A stretch of 64,000 nt of DNA from Butyricimonas paravirosa (GCF_032878955.1 NZ_CP043839.1:4588001-4652000); one strand, 5' to 3'; positions 42,693 through 52,283 are shown, counted from the stretch's first letter. Translations and numbers: made by a program. The notes: generated by a model from the sequence alone, not told the origin.

Positions 42693-44900
42693 ATGGACGA
42701 GCAGGAAATGATTGAAACGGCTTTCGATGATTTGATAAAATCTTTGCGAAAGGGGACGACTGAGGAGAGTGTGAAAATGATTCGCAGGGCATTTGAATTT
42801 GCCCGGGAAGCTCATCAAGGAGTTAGACGTAAGTCAGGGGAACCTTATATATTGCATCCCTTGGCCGTGGCGAAGATTGCGGTAAAGGAGATCGGATTGG
42901 GTACGAAATCGGCTGTAGCTGCACTCCTGCATGATGTGGTGGAAGATACCGATTACACGGTGGAGGATATTGCCAATCTTTTTGGCCCTAAAATAGCTTC
43001 ACTCGTTGACGGGTTGACGAAAATTAGCGAGGTTATGGGGTCTAATACGACCAAGCAGGCCGAGAGTTTTCGTAAGATGATTCTGACGTTAGCAGATGAT
43101 GTGAGGGTAATTCTGATCAAGATTGCTGACCGTTTGCATAATATGCGAACGCTTGATTCCATGCCGGAACATAAACAAGTGAAGATAGCGAGTGAAACAC
43201 TCTATATATATGCCCCCTTGGCGCATCGTATGGGATTGCATGCGATCAAGACGGAGTTAGAGGATTTGAGTCTGAAGTACGAGAATCCGGTTGAATACCA
43301 GGAACTGGAGAAACGAATTCATGATTACCGGGATGAACATACCGGTTTGTATCAGCAATTTATTGCTCCGATTCGGGAGCGTTTAACAGAGAGTGGGTAT
43401 CATTATGATATAACAGCACGAACGAAAAGTGTCTATTCTGTGTGGTCCAAGATGCAGCGTAGGCACATTTCTTTTGAAGAGATATATGATTTGCTTGCCG
43501 TGAGGATCGTGTTCGATCCGAAGGATAATCAACCGGAGAAATGGCAATGTTGGAATATTTACTCGTTGATTACTGATATGTATAGTCCAAAACCGGAGAG
43601 AATCCGGGATTGGGTGAGTGTTCCGAAGGCTAATGGGTACGAGGCCTTACATCTTACCGTTATGGGGCCCGGGGGAAAGTGGATAGAGGTGCAGATTCGT
43701 TCCCGTCGGATGGATGAGATTGCCGAGAAGGGATTGGCTGCACACTGGAAATACAAGGGGGATAATGCCGAAGCGAGTAACGAGGTGGACAAGTGGTTGG
43801 CGGGTATCAAGGAGATGTTGGAGCAGCCGGGAACTGATGCGTTGGAATTTTTAGATGAATTTAAACTTAATCTTTTTGCCAAGGAGATCCGGGTGTTTAC
43901 CCCGAAGGGGGAGATGAGAACACTTCCGAAAGGAGCTTCTGTTTTGGACTTTGCTTATGATATTCACACGGAGATCGGGAATTCATGTATAGGCGGTAAG
44001 GTGAATCACAAACTGGTCCCGATGAGTCATCGGTTACAGAGTGGCGACCAGGTTGAGGTGCTGACCAGCGATAAACAGAAGCCACAGAGTGATTGGCTTG
44101 ATTTTATCGTTACTGCTAAGGCTCGGAATAATATACTTATGGTTTTCCGGAGAGAGAAAAAAGAGCAAATCCGTATCGGAACTACCATGTTTGAAAAATT
44201 GCTGGAAGATATGAAATTGCCTTTCGGGGCGGAAAATCTGAATAAGGCTTTATTACATTTGAAGTTGCAGCATAAAGATGATCTATACGTGAGTCTTGCT
44301 AAAGGACATTTGGACATAGAGGAGGTGCGTAAAGCCTTAAAGAAGAAGTCAGAAAATAAATTTGTCAAGTATTGGAAACTCCAGTTCTTCAAGAGCGACA
44401 AGGATAAGCCCGTGCCGGATAAAGAGAAAGAAGAAGAGAAGGGGAAAGTAATTAATGATATTATCGATGATGCTTCTGATTTTATCATTGCTCCGTGCTG
44501 TAACCCTATCCCGGGTGACGATGTTGTTGGCATGAAGATTGATGGGGATAAGATTACTGTGCATAAACGGAAATGCCCGGAGGCAATCCGATTGATGTCC
44601 AGTTACGGGGACAAAATTGTTCCCGTGAAATGGGTCAGTCACAAGATCATGTCTTTCCTTGCCGTGATCAAATTAAACGGTATTGATAGCATCGGAATCG
44701 TGAGTGATATTACGATGATTATATCAAAAGAGAGTAACGTGAACATGAGGACGGTGCATTTTGAAACCAAGGATGGGATTTTCGAGGGGATGATCCATTT
44801 GTACGTGCATAACACGGCCGACTTGAATAATTTAATGATGAAGATTGCATCTCTGAAGGGAGTGGAGAACGTTTCTCGGGTAGAGAATTTAGATGTCTAA
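42693..44900 (+). CDS. Bifunctional (p)ppGpp synthetase/hydrolase, RelA/SpoT family
   Basis: A 735-residue stringent-response enzyme. The HD hydrolase domain (about 25-180) has the metal motif LLHDVVEDT and IKIADRLHNMRT. The synthetase domain (about 215-370) contains DLLAVRIVF, SVPKANGYEALHLTV and EVQIRSRRMDEIAEKG. The TGS domain (about 395-460) starts IRVFTPKGEMRTLPKG. A zinc-finger-like region (CCNPIPGDDVVG) and an ACT domain (about 655-730) complete it. Both catalytic parts look intact, so it should make and degrade (p)ppGpp. Gene order relA/spoT-fur-purA is familiar in Bacteroidales. Confidence 0.96.
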   Translation: MDEQEMIETAFDDLIKSLRKGTTEESVKMIRRAFEFAREAHQGVRRKSGEPYILHPLAVAKIAVKEIGLGTKSAVAALLHDVVEDTDYTVEDIANLFGPKIASLVDGLTKISEVMGSNTTKQAESFRKMILTLADDVRVILIKIADRLHNMRTLDSMPEHKQVKIASETLYIYAPLAHRMGLHAIKTELEDLSLKYENPVEYQELEKRIHDYRDEHTGLYQQFIAPIRERLTESGYHYDITARTKSVYSVWSKMQRRHISFEEIYDLLAVRIVFDPKDNQPEKWQCWNIYSLITDMYSPKPERIRDWVSVPKANGYEALHLTVMGPGGKWIEVQIRSRRMDEIAEKGLAAHWKYKGDNAEASNEVDKWLAGIKEMLEQPGTDALEFLDEFKLNLFAKEIRVFTPKGEMRTLPKGASVLDFAYDIHTEIGNSCIGGKVNHKLVPMSHRLQSGDQVEVLTSDKQKPQSDWLDFIVTAKARNNILMVFRREKKEQIRIGTTMFEKLLEDMKLPFGAENLNKALLHLKLQHKDDLYVSLAKGHLDIEEVRKALKKKSENKFVKYWKLQFFKSDKDKPVPDKEKEEEKGKVINDIIDDASDFIIAPCCNPIPGDDVVGMKIDGDKITVHKRKCPEAIRLMSSYGDKIVPVKWVSHKIMSFLAVIKLNGIDSIGIVSDITMIISKESNVNMRTVHFETKDGIFEGMIHLYVHNTADLNNLMMKIASLKGVENVSRVENLDV

Positions 44901-44984
44901 ATTAAATTTTGTCTAAATAAAGATAGAACTTCGGATAATTATTGTAACTTAGCGATGTTGTAAATAGAATTAGCTTTGGACTCA

Positions 44985-45437
44985 ATGGAAAAAATAAAGG
45001 AGACGGTAAAAGAGATTTTTACCACTTACCTGCAGCAGAAAGGGCATCGCAAGACGCCAGAGAGATACGCTATTTTAGATGAGATTTATTCTCATTCCGG
45101 GCACTTTGATATAGAATCCTTGTACGTATTTATGAAGAATAAAAATTACAGGGTTAGTCGTGCAACATTGTACAATACGATAGATTTGTTGTTGGAATGT
45201 AAGCTGGTGATCAAACATCAGTTCGGGAATAATATAGCTCAATTCGAACGAGCATACAATAACCGGAAACATGAACATATTGTATGCAAGGTGTGCGGGA
45301 AAGTGGAGGAATTCGCTGATTCACGGTTGGAAGAAATCGTCGAACACGTGGAAGAAAAGTATGATTTTACCGTTCATCATCATATGCTTTATATTTATGG
45401 TATTTGCAGCAATTGTAAGTTGGCAGGTAAGAAATAA
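44985..45437 (+). CDS. Fur-family metal/peroxide-responsive transcriptional repressor
   Basis: A 150-residue winged-helix repressor. The DNA-binding domain (about 1-85) has HRKTPERYAILDEIYSHSGHFDIESLYVFM and the recognition segment VSRATLYNTIDLLLECKLV. The dimer domain carries a structural zinc site, Cys-x2-Cys in HIVCKVCGKV and Cys-x2-Cys in GICSNC. Regulatory His residues are in HEHIVC and FTVHHHMLY. It cannot be split between Fur, Zur and PerR from sequence alone. ATG at 44985 is chosen over an upstream TTG. The window's Dps gene is a possible target by analogy only. Confidence 0.92.
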   Translation: MEKIKETVKEIFTTYLQQKGHRKTPERYAILDEIYSHSGHFDIESLYVFMKNKNYRVSRATLYNTIDLLLECKLVIKHQFGNNIAQFERAYNNRKHEHIVCKVCGKVEEFADSRLEEIVEHVEEKYDFTVHHHMLYIYGICSNCKLAGKK

Positions 45438-45479
45438 ATATTAATTTTGCACGTTTGTTTCATAAAAATATAGTATCAG

Positions 45480-46748
45480 ATGAAAGTAGATGTATTGTTG
45501 GGATTACAGTGGGGAGATGAAGGTAAGGGAAAAGTAGTTGACGTGTTAACCCCGAACTATGATGTCGTGGCTCGTTTTCAAGGAGGGCCTAATGCAGGGC
45601 ACACGCTTGAATTCGAAGGTCAGAAATATGTACTTCGTTCCATTCCATCCGGAATTTTTCAAGGAGATAAAGTCAATATCATCGGTAATGGTGTCGTGAT
45701 CGATCCTGCTTTGTTTAAAGCGGAAGCAGAAGCATTGGCAGCGTCTGGTCATGATTTGAAAAAAAGACTTCATATATCCAAGAAGGCACATCTGATTCTG
45801 CCGACCCATCGATTTCTTGATGCTGCTTACGAGGCTGCCAAGGGCGATGCTAAAGTGGGGACTACCGGAAAAGGGATTGGACCGACATACACGGATAAAA
45901 TTAGTAGAAACGGTGTTCGTGTAGGTGATATTCTACATGATTTCGATATAAAATATGCGAAGGCGAAGGCTCGTCACGAACAGATATTGAAAAGTTTAAA
46001 CTTTGCTTACGATTTAGCGGTAGTGGAGAAAGAGTGGTTGGAAGGAATCGAATATCTGAAACAATTCGAGTTGGTGGATAGTGAACATGAGATTAACCGA
46101 TTGCTGGATGATGAAAAATCCATTTTGGCCGAAGGGGCTCAGGGTACCATGCTGGATATAGATTTTGGTTCTTATCCTTTCGTAACTTCTTCCAACACGG
46201 TTTGTGCGGGGGCTTGTACGGGATTGGGAGTTGCTCCTCATCGTATCGGGGAGGTTTATGGCATCTTTAAAGCATATTGTACCCGCGTAGGTAGCGGACC
46301 ATTCCCAACGGAACTGGAAAACGAAACGGGTGAAAAACTTTGTGAGTTGGGCCATGAGTTTGGAGCCGTAACTGGTCGTAAACGTCGTTGTGGATGGGTA
46401 GATTTGGTGGCGTTGAAATATGCTATCATGATTAATGGGGTAACCCAGTTGATCATGATGAAGAGTGACGTGCTGGATACTTTTGACACGATTTCAGCTT
46501 GTGTTGCTTACGAGGTGAATGGAGAAGAGGTAGATTATTTCCCGTATGACATTACGGAAGGGGTAAAACCGATCTATACCGAGTTACCGGGTTGGAAATG
46601 TGATATGACAAAAATGATTTCAGAGGATGAATTTCCGGAAGAGTTCAATAATTATTTGACATTCTTGGAAGAGGAGACCGGGGTACCGATCAAGATTGTA
46701 TCTGTGGGACCGGATCGAGAACAAACGATTATTCGCTATATGGAGTAA
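45480..46748 (+). CDS. purA: Adenylosuccinate synthetase
   Basis: A 422-residue GTP-dependent enzyme that joins IMP and aspartate in AMP synthesis. The N-terminal GLQWGDEGKGKVVD phosphate-binding loop, QGGPNAGHTLEFEG with the catalytic His, and the TGKGIGPTYTDK loop are intact. GRKRRCGWVDLVALKYA and the base-binding MKSDVLDTF segment follow. A TAATTTTG (45442-45449) between fur and purA fits a -7 box, so purA may also have its own promoter. A strong bidirectional terminator follows. Confidence 0.97.
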   Translation: MKVDVLLGLQWGDEGKGKVVDVLTPNYDVVARFQGGPNAGHTLEFEGQKYVLRSIPSGIFQGDKVNIIGNGVVIDPALFKAEAEALAASGHDLKKRLHISKKAHLILPTHRFLDAAYEAAKGDAKVGTTGKGIGPTYTDKISRNGVRVGDILHDFDIKYAKAKARHEQILKSLNFAYDLAVVEKEWLEGIEYLKQFELVDSEHEINRLLDDEKSILAEGAQGTMLDIDFGSYPFVTSSNTVCAGACTGLGVAPHRIGEVYGIFKAYCTRVGSGPFPTELENETGEKLCELGHEFGAVTGRKRRCGWVDLVALKYAIMINGVTQLIMMKSDVLDTFDTISACVAYEVNGEEVDYFPYDITEGVKPIYTELPGWKCDMTKMISEDEFPEEFNNYLTFLEEETGVPIKIVSVGPDREQTIIRYME

Positions 46749-46770
46749 AGAATATTTCGATAAAATAGAA

Positions 46771-46806
46771 AGACCGTCTTGCTGTTTGGGCAGGACGGTC
46801 TTTTTT
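46771..46806. terminator. Bidirectional intrinsic terminator between purA and nhaD
   Basis: The 12-base arms AGACCGTCTTGC (46771-46782) and GCAGGACGGTCT (46790-46801) pair with one wobble around a 7-base loop. T tract on the plus strand (46801-46806) and A's on the other side make it work for both convergent genes. Confidence 0.92.
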
Positions 46807-46808
46807 CT

Positions 46809-48098
46809 TTATACAAGAGATTGTAGGTAATATACACCGATTCCGGCCAGATAACCGAGGATTGCAATCCAGGTGATGTGTTTCATGTACCACATGAAAT
46901 TGATGCGTTCCATGCCCATAACGACGACTCCGGCTGCAGAACCAATGATTAGGAGGCTGCCACCGATTCCCGAACAATATGCAAGGAGTTCCCAGAATGT
47001 TCCATCCGTCGTGAAATTCATGAGGTATGGTGATAAGGCACCGCTTGTGTGAGTCAAGGGATACATCCCCATGGCGGCAGCGACAAGTGGAACATTATCG
47101 ATCACAGAGGAAAGAAAACCTATGATCATGTTTATTAGGTAAACGTTGTGTATTTTGTCATTTAAGAACGTGGACATTTGGTCAAGTATGCCTGCTATTT
47201 GTAAGGCAGCGACAGCCATAAGGATTCCCAAGAAGAATAGGAGGGTGCTGTAATCAACTTTTGTAAGTATGGATGGAATCCGGTGTATCTTTTCCGGGGA
47301 AAGGTTTCTTTTTCGATTATAGAGAATTTCCGTGTATGTCCACACGGCTCCTAAGGCTAGCATGATTCCCATGAATGGGGGGAGATTCGTGAATTCTTTA
47401 AAAACAGGAACGAATAGGAGGCTGGCAATACCGATGCTTAGGATTGTCATTTGTTCTCCGCGACTGATGGCTAAGGTTGTGTTCGTGTTTGTTGCTTGTT
47501 GAGGCTGTGTTTCTCCTTGTAACCGGAAAGTCATGATGACCAATGGAATAATTAATGAAATCAGGCTTGGAAGGAACAGGTGGTGGATAACATTCAGAGA
47601 GGTTATGTTGTCATTAATCCAAAGCATAATCGTGGTAACGTCTCCTATCGGGGTCCATGCTCCACCTGCGTTTGCGGCAATAATAACGATACTTCCGAAT
47701 ATCCATCGTTCTTGTTGCTCGTTAACTAGGCGGCGAAGTAACATGATCATGACAATGGCTGTGGTTAAGTTGTCGAGTACAGAAGACATGATAAAAGTAA
47801 TCAAGGCAATGATCCACAATAATTTTCGTTTATTGCGTGTGGTGATATGGTTCGTGATCAAGGTGAACCCGTTGTGGGTGTCAATCCATTCCACGATTGT
47901 CATGGCCCCGAGCAGGTAAAATAAAATCTCGGCGGTATCTCCGAGGTGGTTAATAATTTCATTGTCAGTATGTGGGATGAAAGTCCATAATAGTATTCCT
48001 AGAAGGAGTGCTATGGCACTTTTACTGATTCCGGTCTGATGTTCGAGGGCGATCAGAATGTAGCCGCTAATAAACAGAATTACGAGTAACAATGTCAT
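46809..48098 (-). CDS. nhaD: NhaD-type Na+/H+ antiporter
   Basis: A 429-residue inner-membrane antiporter with about twelve transmembrane helices. It matches the NhaD branch of the ion-transporter superfamily: VLDNLTTAIVMIMLLRRLV with the DNL motif, WTPIGDVTTIMLWI, and the second inverted half VIDNVPLVAAAMGMY. It should expel Na+ or Li+ in exchange for protons. The gene is convergent with purA and divergent from the mgtC gene, with a palindrome between their starts that may co-regulate both. Confidence 0.95.
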   Translation of the reverse strand: MTLLLVILFISGYILIALEHQTGISKSAIALLLGILLWTFIPHTDNEIINHLGDTAEILFYLLGAMTIVEWIDTHNGFTLITNHITTRNKRKLLWIIALITFIMSSVLDNLTTAIVMIMLLRRLVNEQQERWIFGSIVIIAANAGGAWTPIGDVTTIMLWINDNITSLNVIHHLFLPSLISLIIPLVIMTFRLQGETQPQQATNTNTTLAISRGEQMTILSIGIASLLFVPVFKEFTNLPPFMGIMLALGAVWTYTEILYNRKRNLSPEKIHRIPSILTKVDYSTLLFFLGILMAVAALQIAGILDQMSTFLNDKIHNVYLINMIIGFLSSVIDNVPLVAAAMGMYPLTHTSGALSPYLMNFTTDGTFWELLAYCSGIGGSLLIIGSAAGVVVMGMERINFMWYMKHITWIAILGYLAGIGVYYLQSLV

Positions 48099-48146
48099 GT
48101 CTTGTTGTTGGGTTAATGAAGTTTTTCAATCGTATTGTATCTTTCA

Positions 48147-48162
48147 TACGCAATTTTGCGTA
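48147..48162. promoter_or_regulatory. Perfect palindrome between nhaD and mgtC
   Basis: TACGCAATTTTGCGTA is a 16-base perfect palindrome. It lies 8 bases before a TATCTTTG (48171-48178, the probable mgtC -7 box), about where the -33 box would sit. It is 49 bases before the nhaD start on the other strand. It is placed well for a dimeric regulator acting on both genes. Confidence 0.55.
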
Positions 48163-48213
48163 GATTGGTTTATCTTTGTGTGAAGATAAGAATAGAGTAA
48201 AGTAGATACGGAT

Positions 48214-48879
48214 ATGATGACATGGGATTTTTTCTTTAGGTTATTAGTGGCCGGAGTTTTAGGGGCCATCATAGGTTTGGATCGTGAATACCGGGCGAAG
48301 GAGGCGGGATTTAGGACTCATTTTCTGGTGGCCTTAGGTAGTGCGCTTTTTATGATCGTGTCAAAATACGGTTTTTGGGATATTCTTGGGAATACGGGGA
48401 TCGGTCTTGACCCGAGTCGTATTGCGGCTCAAGTGGTGAGTGGTATCGGTTTTTTGGGAGCGGGGACTATTATTATCCAGAAGTTATTCGTGAGAGGATT
48501 GACCACGGCTGCTGGGATATGGGCTACTTCTGCCATTGGACTTGCAGTTGGAGCCGGACAATATTGGCTGGGAATCAGTGCGATGTTGTTGACTTTGTTG
48601 GGGTTGGAAGGTTTAGGATATATTTTCCAAAAAATTAGCCAGAGAAATGTATTGTTAATATTTACGACAACAAGTCAAGAGGTAATCAAGGAGGTTACCG
48701 ATGAGATAAAGCGTAAAAAGCATTCGATCAGTTCTTACTCTACCGAGTCGTCCAAGTTGGGAGATATGACTACTTACCGGGTGACGATGGTTATTCGAAC
48801 CCATAAGACTGGAGATGAAACTTTGCTATTCCAGTTTATACAGCATTTGCCGGATGTGATGATTGATCGGATGGAATAA
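48214..48879 (+). CDS. MgtC/SapB-family membrane protein
   Basis: A 221-residue protein with about four to five transmembrane helices (1-140). The N-terminal motif LLVAGVLGAIIGLDREYRAK with the conserved Glu/Arg signature and GSALFMIVS, ISGIGFLGAGTII and TTAAGIWATSAIGLAVG identify MgtC/SapB. The soluble tail (about 145-221) has an ACT-like pattern. Members aid growth at low Mg2+ or act in cation and pH homeostasis. Its likely promoter contains TATCTTTG. It is divergent from nhaD and convergent with recQ. Confidence 0.94.
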   Translation: MMTWDFFFRLLVAGVLGAIIGLDREYRAKEAGFRTHFLVALGSALFMIVSKYGFWDILGNTGIGLDPSRIAAQVVSGIGFLGAGTIIIQKLFVRGLTTAAGIWATSAIGLAVGAGQYWLGISAMLLTLLGLEGLGYIFQKISQRNVLLIFTTTSQEVIKEVTDEIKRKKHSISSYSTESSKLGDMTTYRVTMVIRTHKTGDETLLFQFIQHLPDVMIDRME

Positions 48880-48880
48880 A

Positions 48881-48905
48881 AAAAGCGACCTAAGGTCGCT
48901 TTTTA
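48881..48905. terminator. Bidirectional terminator between mgtC and recQ
   Basis: AAAAGCGACC (48881-48890), 3-base loop, GGTCGCTTTT (48894-48903), with T's on one side and A's on the other. Perfect 10-bp stem shared by two convergent genes. Confidence 0.92.
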
Positions 48906-48906
48906 T

Positions 48907-51081
48907 TTAATTTCCATGTTTGGAGTGTAGTTTCAGTCGCATCAGACGAAGATCTTCTTCAGAGTAGTCGCCTTCGAATTCATCATAGGCATCTCCAATA
49001 TTGTCGCTTTTGGCTTCCATGAAGTAGTCCATGATTTCTTGTTGTTGTTCTTCATCCAGAATTTGGTTGATGTAGTAATCAATGTTAAGTTTGGTCCCGG
49101 AGAAAACGATGGCTTCCATTTCTTTGATCAGTTCTTCGAAGGTAAGGCCTTCTGCAGAGGCAATGTCTTCCAAATCAATTTGGCGGTCAATATTTTGAAT
49201 GATATATACTTTGAATTTCGATTTGTTGGCAACAGTTTTAACCACCAAGTCTTGCGCTCTTTCGATCTCGTTGTCTTCAACGTATTGTTTGATTACCTCT
49301 ACGAATTCCTGTCCGTATTTTTGAGCTTTCCCTGTGCCTACACCCTGAATGTTGGCCAGTTCTTCCAACGTGATCGGGTAGTTGGTACACATATCCTCTA
49401 GGGACGGATCTTGGAAAATCACGTACGGTGGCAGATTGTTCTTCTTGGCAATCTTTTTCCGTAAATCTTTCAGGATGGCAAATAAGGTGTTGTCGAGTGC
49501 TGATACTCCCCCTTTTTCCTGAAGTTTCTCTTCTGATTCTTCAAAATTATGATCTTCCATCAGCATAAAGTCTTTAGGTTCTTTTAAAAATTCGTGGCCC
49601 TTTTCAGTTAATTTTATGACCCCGTATTGTTCAATATCTTTTTCTATATAATTAGCAATTAAAGCGCGTCTGAATACCATATTCCAGAACTGTGCGTTCT
49701 TTTCAGAACCGACACCAAAAGATTCCAGTTCATCATGATGATACGATTTTATCATAGAATCGGTTTCCCCGAGAAGAATATTTACCATATGGTCCACCTT
49801 GAATTTCTCTTTTACTTCAAGGATGGCATTTAAGGCATCGATTAAGTATTCTTTTCCTTCGAATTCTTTCTTCGGGAACAGGCAGTTGTCACAGGCCCCA
49901 CAATTTTCTTCATCATAGTTTTCACCGAAGTAGTGTAACAGTACTTTTCTGCGGCAAAGAGAAGTTTCCGCGTAGGAAACGGTTTCCATGAGAAGTTGTT
50001 TCCCGATTTCCTGTTCGGCAATCGGTTTACCCTGCATGAACTTTTCCAGTTTTTGGATGTCTTTGTAGCTGTAAAATGTCAAGCAATATCCTTCACCTCC
50101 GTCCCGTCCGGCTCTTCCGGTCTCCTGGTAATATCCCTCAAGACTTTTCGGAATATCATAATGGATGACGAATCGTACGTCCGGTTTGTCAATACCCATA
50201 CCAAAAGCGATTGTTGCCACGATGACATTGACTTCTTCCATTAGGAATTTGTCTTGATTGGCACTACGGGCCGAGGCATCCATCCCGGCGTGGTAGGAAG
50301 CAGCCTTGATTCCGTTCACGCAAAGAACTTCTGTGAGTTCTTCTACTTTTTTACGGCTCAGACAGTAGATAATACCTGATTTGCCTTCATTGTTTTTAAT
50401 GAATTTGATAATATCTTTTGTCGGGTCTACCTTCGGACGAACCTCGTAATAGAGGTTGGAACGGTTAAAGGAAGACTTGAACACTTGGGCATCCAGCATA
50501 TCCAGGTTTTTCTGAATATCGTGTTGGACTTTCGGGGTAGCGGTTGCCGTTAAAGCGATAATCGGTGCTTTTCCGATTTGCTCCACGATCGGTCTGATCT
50601 TGCGATATTCGGTACGGAAATCGTGTCCCCATTCTGAAATACAGTGTGCTTCGTCCACCGCGAAGAAGGAGATGCGTACTTTTCGTAAGAATTCAATATT
50701 ACTTTCTTTGGTCAGTGACTCTGGGGCTACATATAATAGTTTTGTTTTACCACTCAACACGTCTTCTTTCACTTTTAGAATATCACTTTTGCTAAGAGAC
50801 GAATTCATGAAGTGGGCAACTCCCTCCGATGCGCTGAACGAGCGCATTGCATCAACCTGGTTTTTCATTAAAGCAATTAGCGGTGATATCACTATTGCTG
50901 TTCCGTCAAGTATTAAGGCTGGTAACTGGTAACATAAAGATTTTCCTCCCCCCGTTGGCATCAGTACAAACGTGTTGTTTCCGGCGAGGACGTTCTTTAT
51001 TATCTGCTCCTGGTTCCCTTTGAAGTTATCAAAGCCGAAATACTCTTTTAATTTAGCATGTAAATCTATTTGCAATCCCAT
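48907..51081 (-). CDS. recQ: ATP-dependent DNA helicase RecQ
   Basis: A 724-residue superfamily-2 helicase. Walker A MPTGGGKSLCYQLPA, DEAHCISEWGHDFR (motif II), ALTATATPKV (III) and GRAGRDGGEGYC (VI) are intact. The zinc-binding RecQ-Ct region has Cys residues in YAETSLCRRKVLLHYFG and CGACDNC. A winged helix and HRDC (about 555-620, NLPPYVIF, LEELANIQGVGTGK) follow, plus a longer acidic C-terminal tail. ATG at 51081 is chosen because the frame's earliest Met (51126) falls inside the -7 box of the promoter; a Met at 51108 is an alternative. Confidence 0.95.
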   Translation of the reverse strand: MGLQIDLHAKLKEYFGFDNFKGNQEQIIKNVLAGNNTFVLMPTGGGKSLCYQLPALILDGTAIVISPLIALMKNQVDAMRSFSASEGVAHFMNSSLSKSDILKVKEDVLSGKTKLLYVAPESLTKESNIEFLRKVRISFFAVDEAHCISEWGHDFRTEYRKIRPIVEQIGKAPIIALTATATPKVQHDIQKNLDMLDAQVFKSSFNRSNLYYEVRPKVDPTKDIIKFIKNNEGKSGIIYCLSRKKVEELTEVLCVNGIKAASYHAGMDASARSANQDKFLMEEVNVIVATIAFGMGIDKPDVRFVIHYDIPKSLEGYYQETGRAGRDGGEGYCLTFYSYKDIQKLEKFMQGKPIAEQEIGKQLLMETVSYAETSLCRRKVLLHYFGENYDEENCGACDNCLFPKKEFEGKEYLIDALNAILEVKEKFKVDHMVNILLGETDSMIKSYHHDELESFGVGSEKNAQFWNMVFRRALIANYIEKDIEQYGVIKLTEKGHEFLKEPKDFMLMEDHNFEESEEKLQEKGGVSALDNTLFAILKDLRKKIAKKNNLPPYVIFQDPSLEDMCTNYPITLEELANIQGVGTGKAQKYGQEFVEVIKQYVEDNEIERAQDLVVKTVANKSKFKVYIIQNIDRQIDLEDIASAEGLTFEELIKEMEAIVFSGTKLNIDYYINQILDEEQQQEIMDYFMEAKSDNIGDAYDEFEGDYSEEDLRLMRLKLHSKHGN

Positions 51082-51123
51082 TGTTTTTTTAATTTTCACA
51101 CACCCCATTTTTACACGGGTGCG

Positions 51124-51153
51124 CAAATTTATAACTTAATTTGTTTCTACAAA
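51124..51153 (-). promoter_or_regulatory. recQ promoter
   Basis: On the minus strand TTTG (51153-51150), 18 bases, TAAATTTG (51131-51124). Same spacing as the tRNA-Leu and kpsF promoters. It shows that the recQ start must be downstream of about 51118. Confidence 0.7.
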
Positions 51154-51188
51154 CAAAATCTTCTATAATAAATCTATCATCACTCGTT

Positions 51189-51218
51189 TTTGAGCTATCA
51201 TAAAAAATGATACTTTTG
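51189..51218 (+). promoter_or_regulatory. kpsF promoter
   Basis: TTTG (51189-51192), 18 bases, TACTTTTG (51211-51218). The TATCAT/ATGATA dyad lies between the two boxes, and AAAAAATGATA is repeated about 36 bases later, so a regulator could bind there. The leader is about 95 bases. Confidence 0.65.
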
Positions 51219-51317
51219 TCCCTAGTAAAGTTATAGCAAAAAATGATAAGTGCAATAGTTTTTTTCTTTTTTTGCTTTAAGGACGACTTTTGAATGAATA
51301 TTTATAATTAGATAGTC

Positions 51318-52283
51318 ATGGTAGATATAAAATCGGTTGCGCGCAAAGTGATTCAAGATGAGACAGTAGCTATTCAAAATTTGATAAACTACATAGATGA
51401 TGATTTTGAGGCGGTCGTTAGATTAATTTATGAAAATAAGGGGCGGGTGATTATCACTGGTATTGGAAAAAGTGCAATTATCGCGACCAAAATCGTGGCA
51501 ACGATGAATTCCACCGGAACTCCGGCCGTGTTCATGCACGCTGCGGATGCGATTCATGGTGATTTGGGAATGATTCGGGAAGAGGATGTGGTAATTTGTG
51601 TTTCTAAGAGTGGAAACACTCCGGAAATAAAAGTTTTGATCCCGTTGATTCGGAATAACGGAAATAATAATATCGTGGCAATGGTGTCAAATACGGACTC
51701 TTTTCTGGCTAAGAACTCGCTTTATGTGCTGAAAGCGAAAGTGGAAAAAGAGGCTTGTCCTTTAAATTTAGCTCCGACAAATTCAACTACGGCACAGTTA
51801 GTGCTGGGAGATGCATTAGCAATGTGTTTGGTAGAGTGTCGCAGTTTCTCAAGTAGGGATTTTGCGAGATTCCATCCAGGCGGAAGTTTAGGAAAGCGTT
51901 TGTACACGCGGGTGTCGGATGTTTACGATGGAACGAATCGGCCTTGCATTACGAGAGAAGCGGGAATCCGCCCCGTGATCTTGGCCATGTCGAAAGGACG
52001 TTTGGGAGCGGTGGCTATCGTGGATGGGGAAGAACGTTTGGAAGGAATTATCACGGATGGTGACTTGCGGCGGATGATGGAGAAATACGATGATGTGGAC
52101 GGGGTGACGGCAAAGGATGTCATGTCAAAATCTCCCAAGACAATATCGGAGGACGAACTGGCGTATAATGCCTACCGGATGATGGAACAGAATAGTATCA
52201 CTCAACTGGTTGTTGTTGATAAAGATCGTCATTACAAAGGAATGGTACACATACACGACATATTGCGTGAAGGAGTGGTTTAA
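51318..52283 (+). CDS. kpsF: D-arabinose 5-phosphate isomerase (KpsF/GutQ family)
   Basis: A 321-residue enzyme that converts ribulose 5-phosphate to arabinose 5-phosphate, the first step to KDO of lipid A/LPS. The SIS domain (about 30-180) has VIITGIGKSAIIATKI, FMHAADAIHGDLGMI and ISKSGNTPEI-like VCVSKSGNTPEI. The dimer loop FARFHPGGSLGKRL is typical. Two CBS domains (about 205-320) follow. The promoter upstream is well defined. It is divergent from recQ. An inverted-word repeat follows. Confidence 0.95.
   Translation: MVDIKSVARKVIQDETVAIQNLINYIDDDFEAVVRLIYENKGRVIITGIGKSAIIATKIVATMNSTGTPAVFMHAADAIHGDLGMIREEDVVICVSKSGNTPEIKVLIPLIRNNGNNNIVAMVSNTDSFLAKNSLYVLKAKVEKEACPLNLAPTNSTTAQLVLGDALAMCLVECRSFSSRDFARFHPGGSLGKRLYTRVSDVYDGTNRPCITREAGIRPVILAMSKGRLGAVAIVDGEERLEGIITDGDLRRMMEKYDDVDGVTAKDVMSKSPKTISEDELAYNAYRMMEQNSITQLVVVDKDRHYKGMVHIHDILREGVV

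Noticed and set aside
46810..48098. Citrate or arsenite transporter for the minus-strand antiporter
   Set aside because: The ion-transporter superfamily is shared, but the paired DNL/DNV motifs and the position of TPIGD fit NhaD best.
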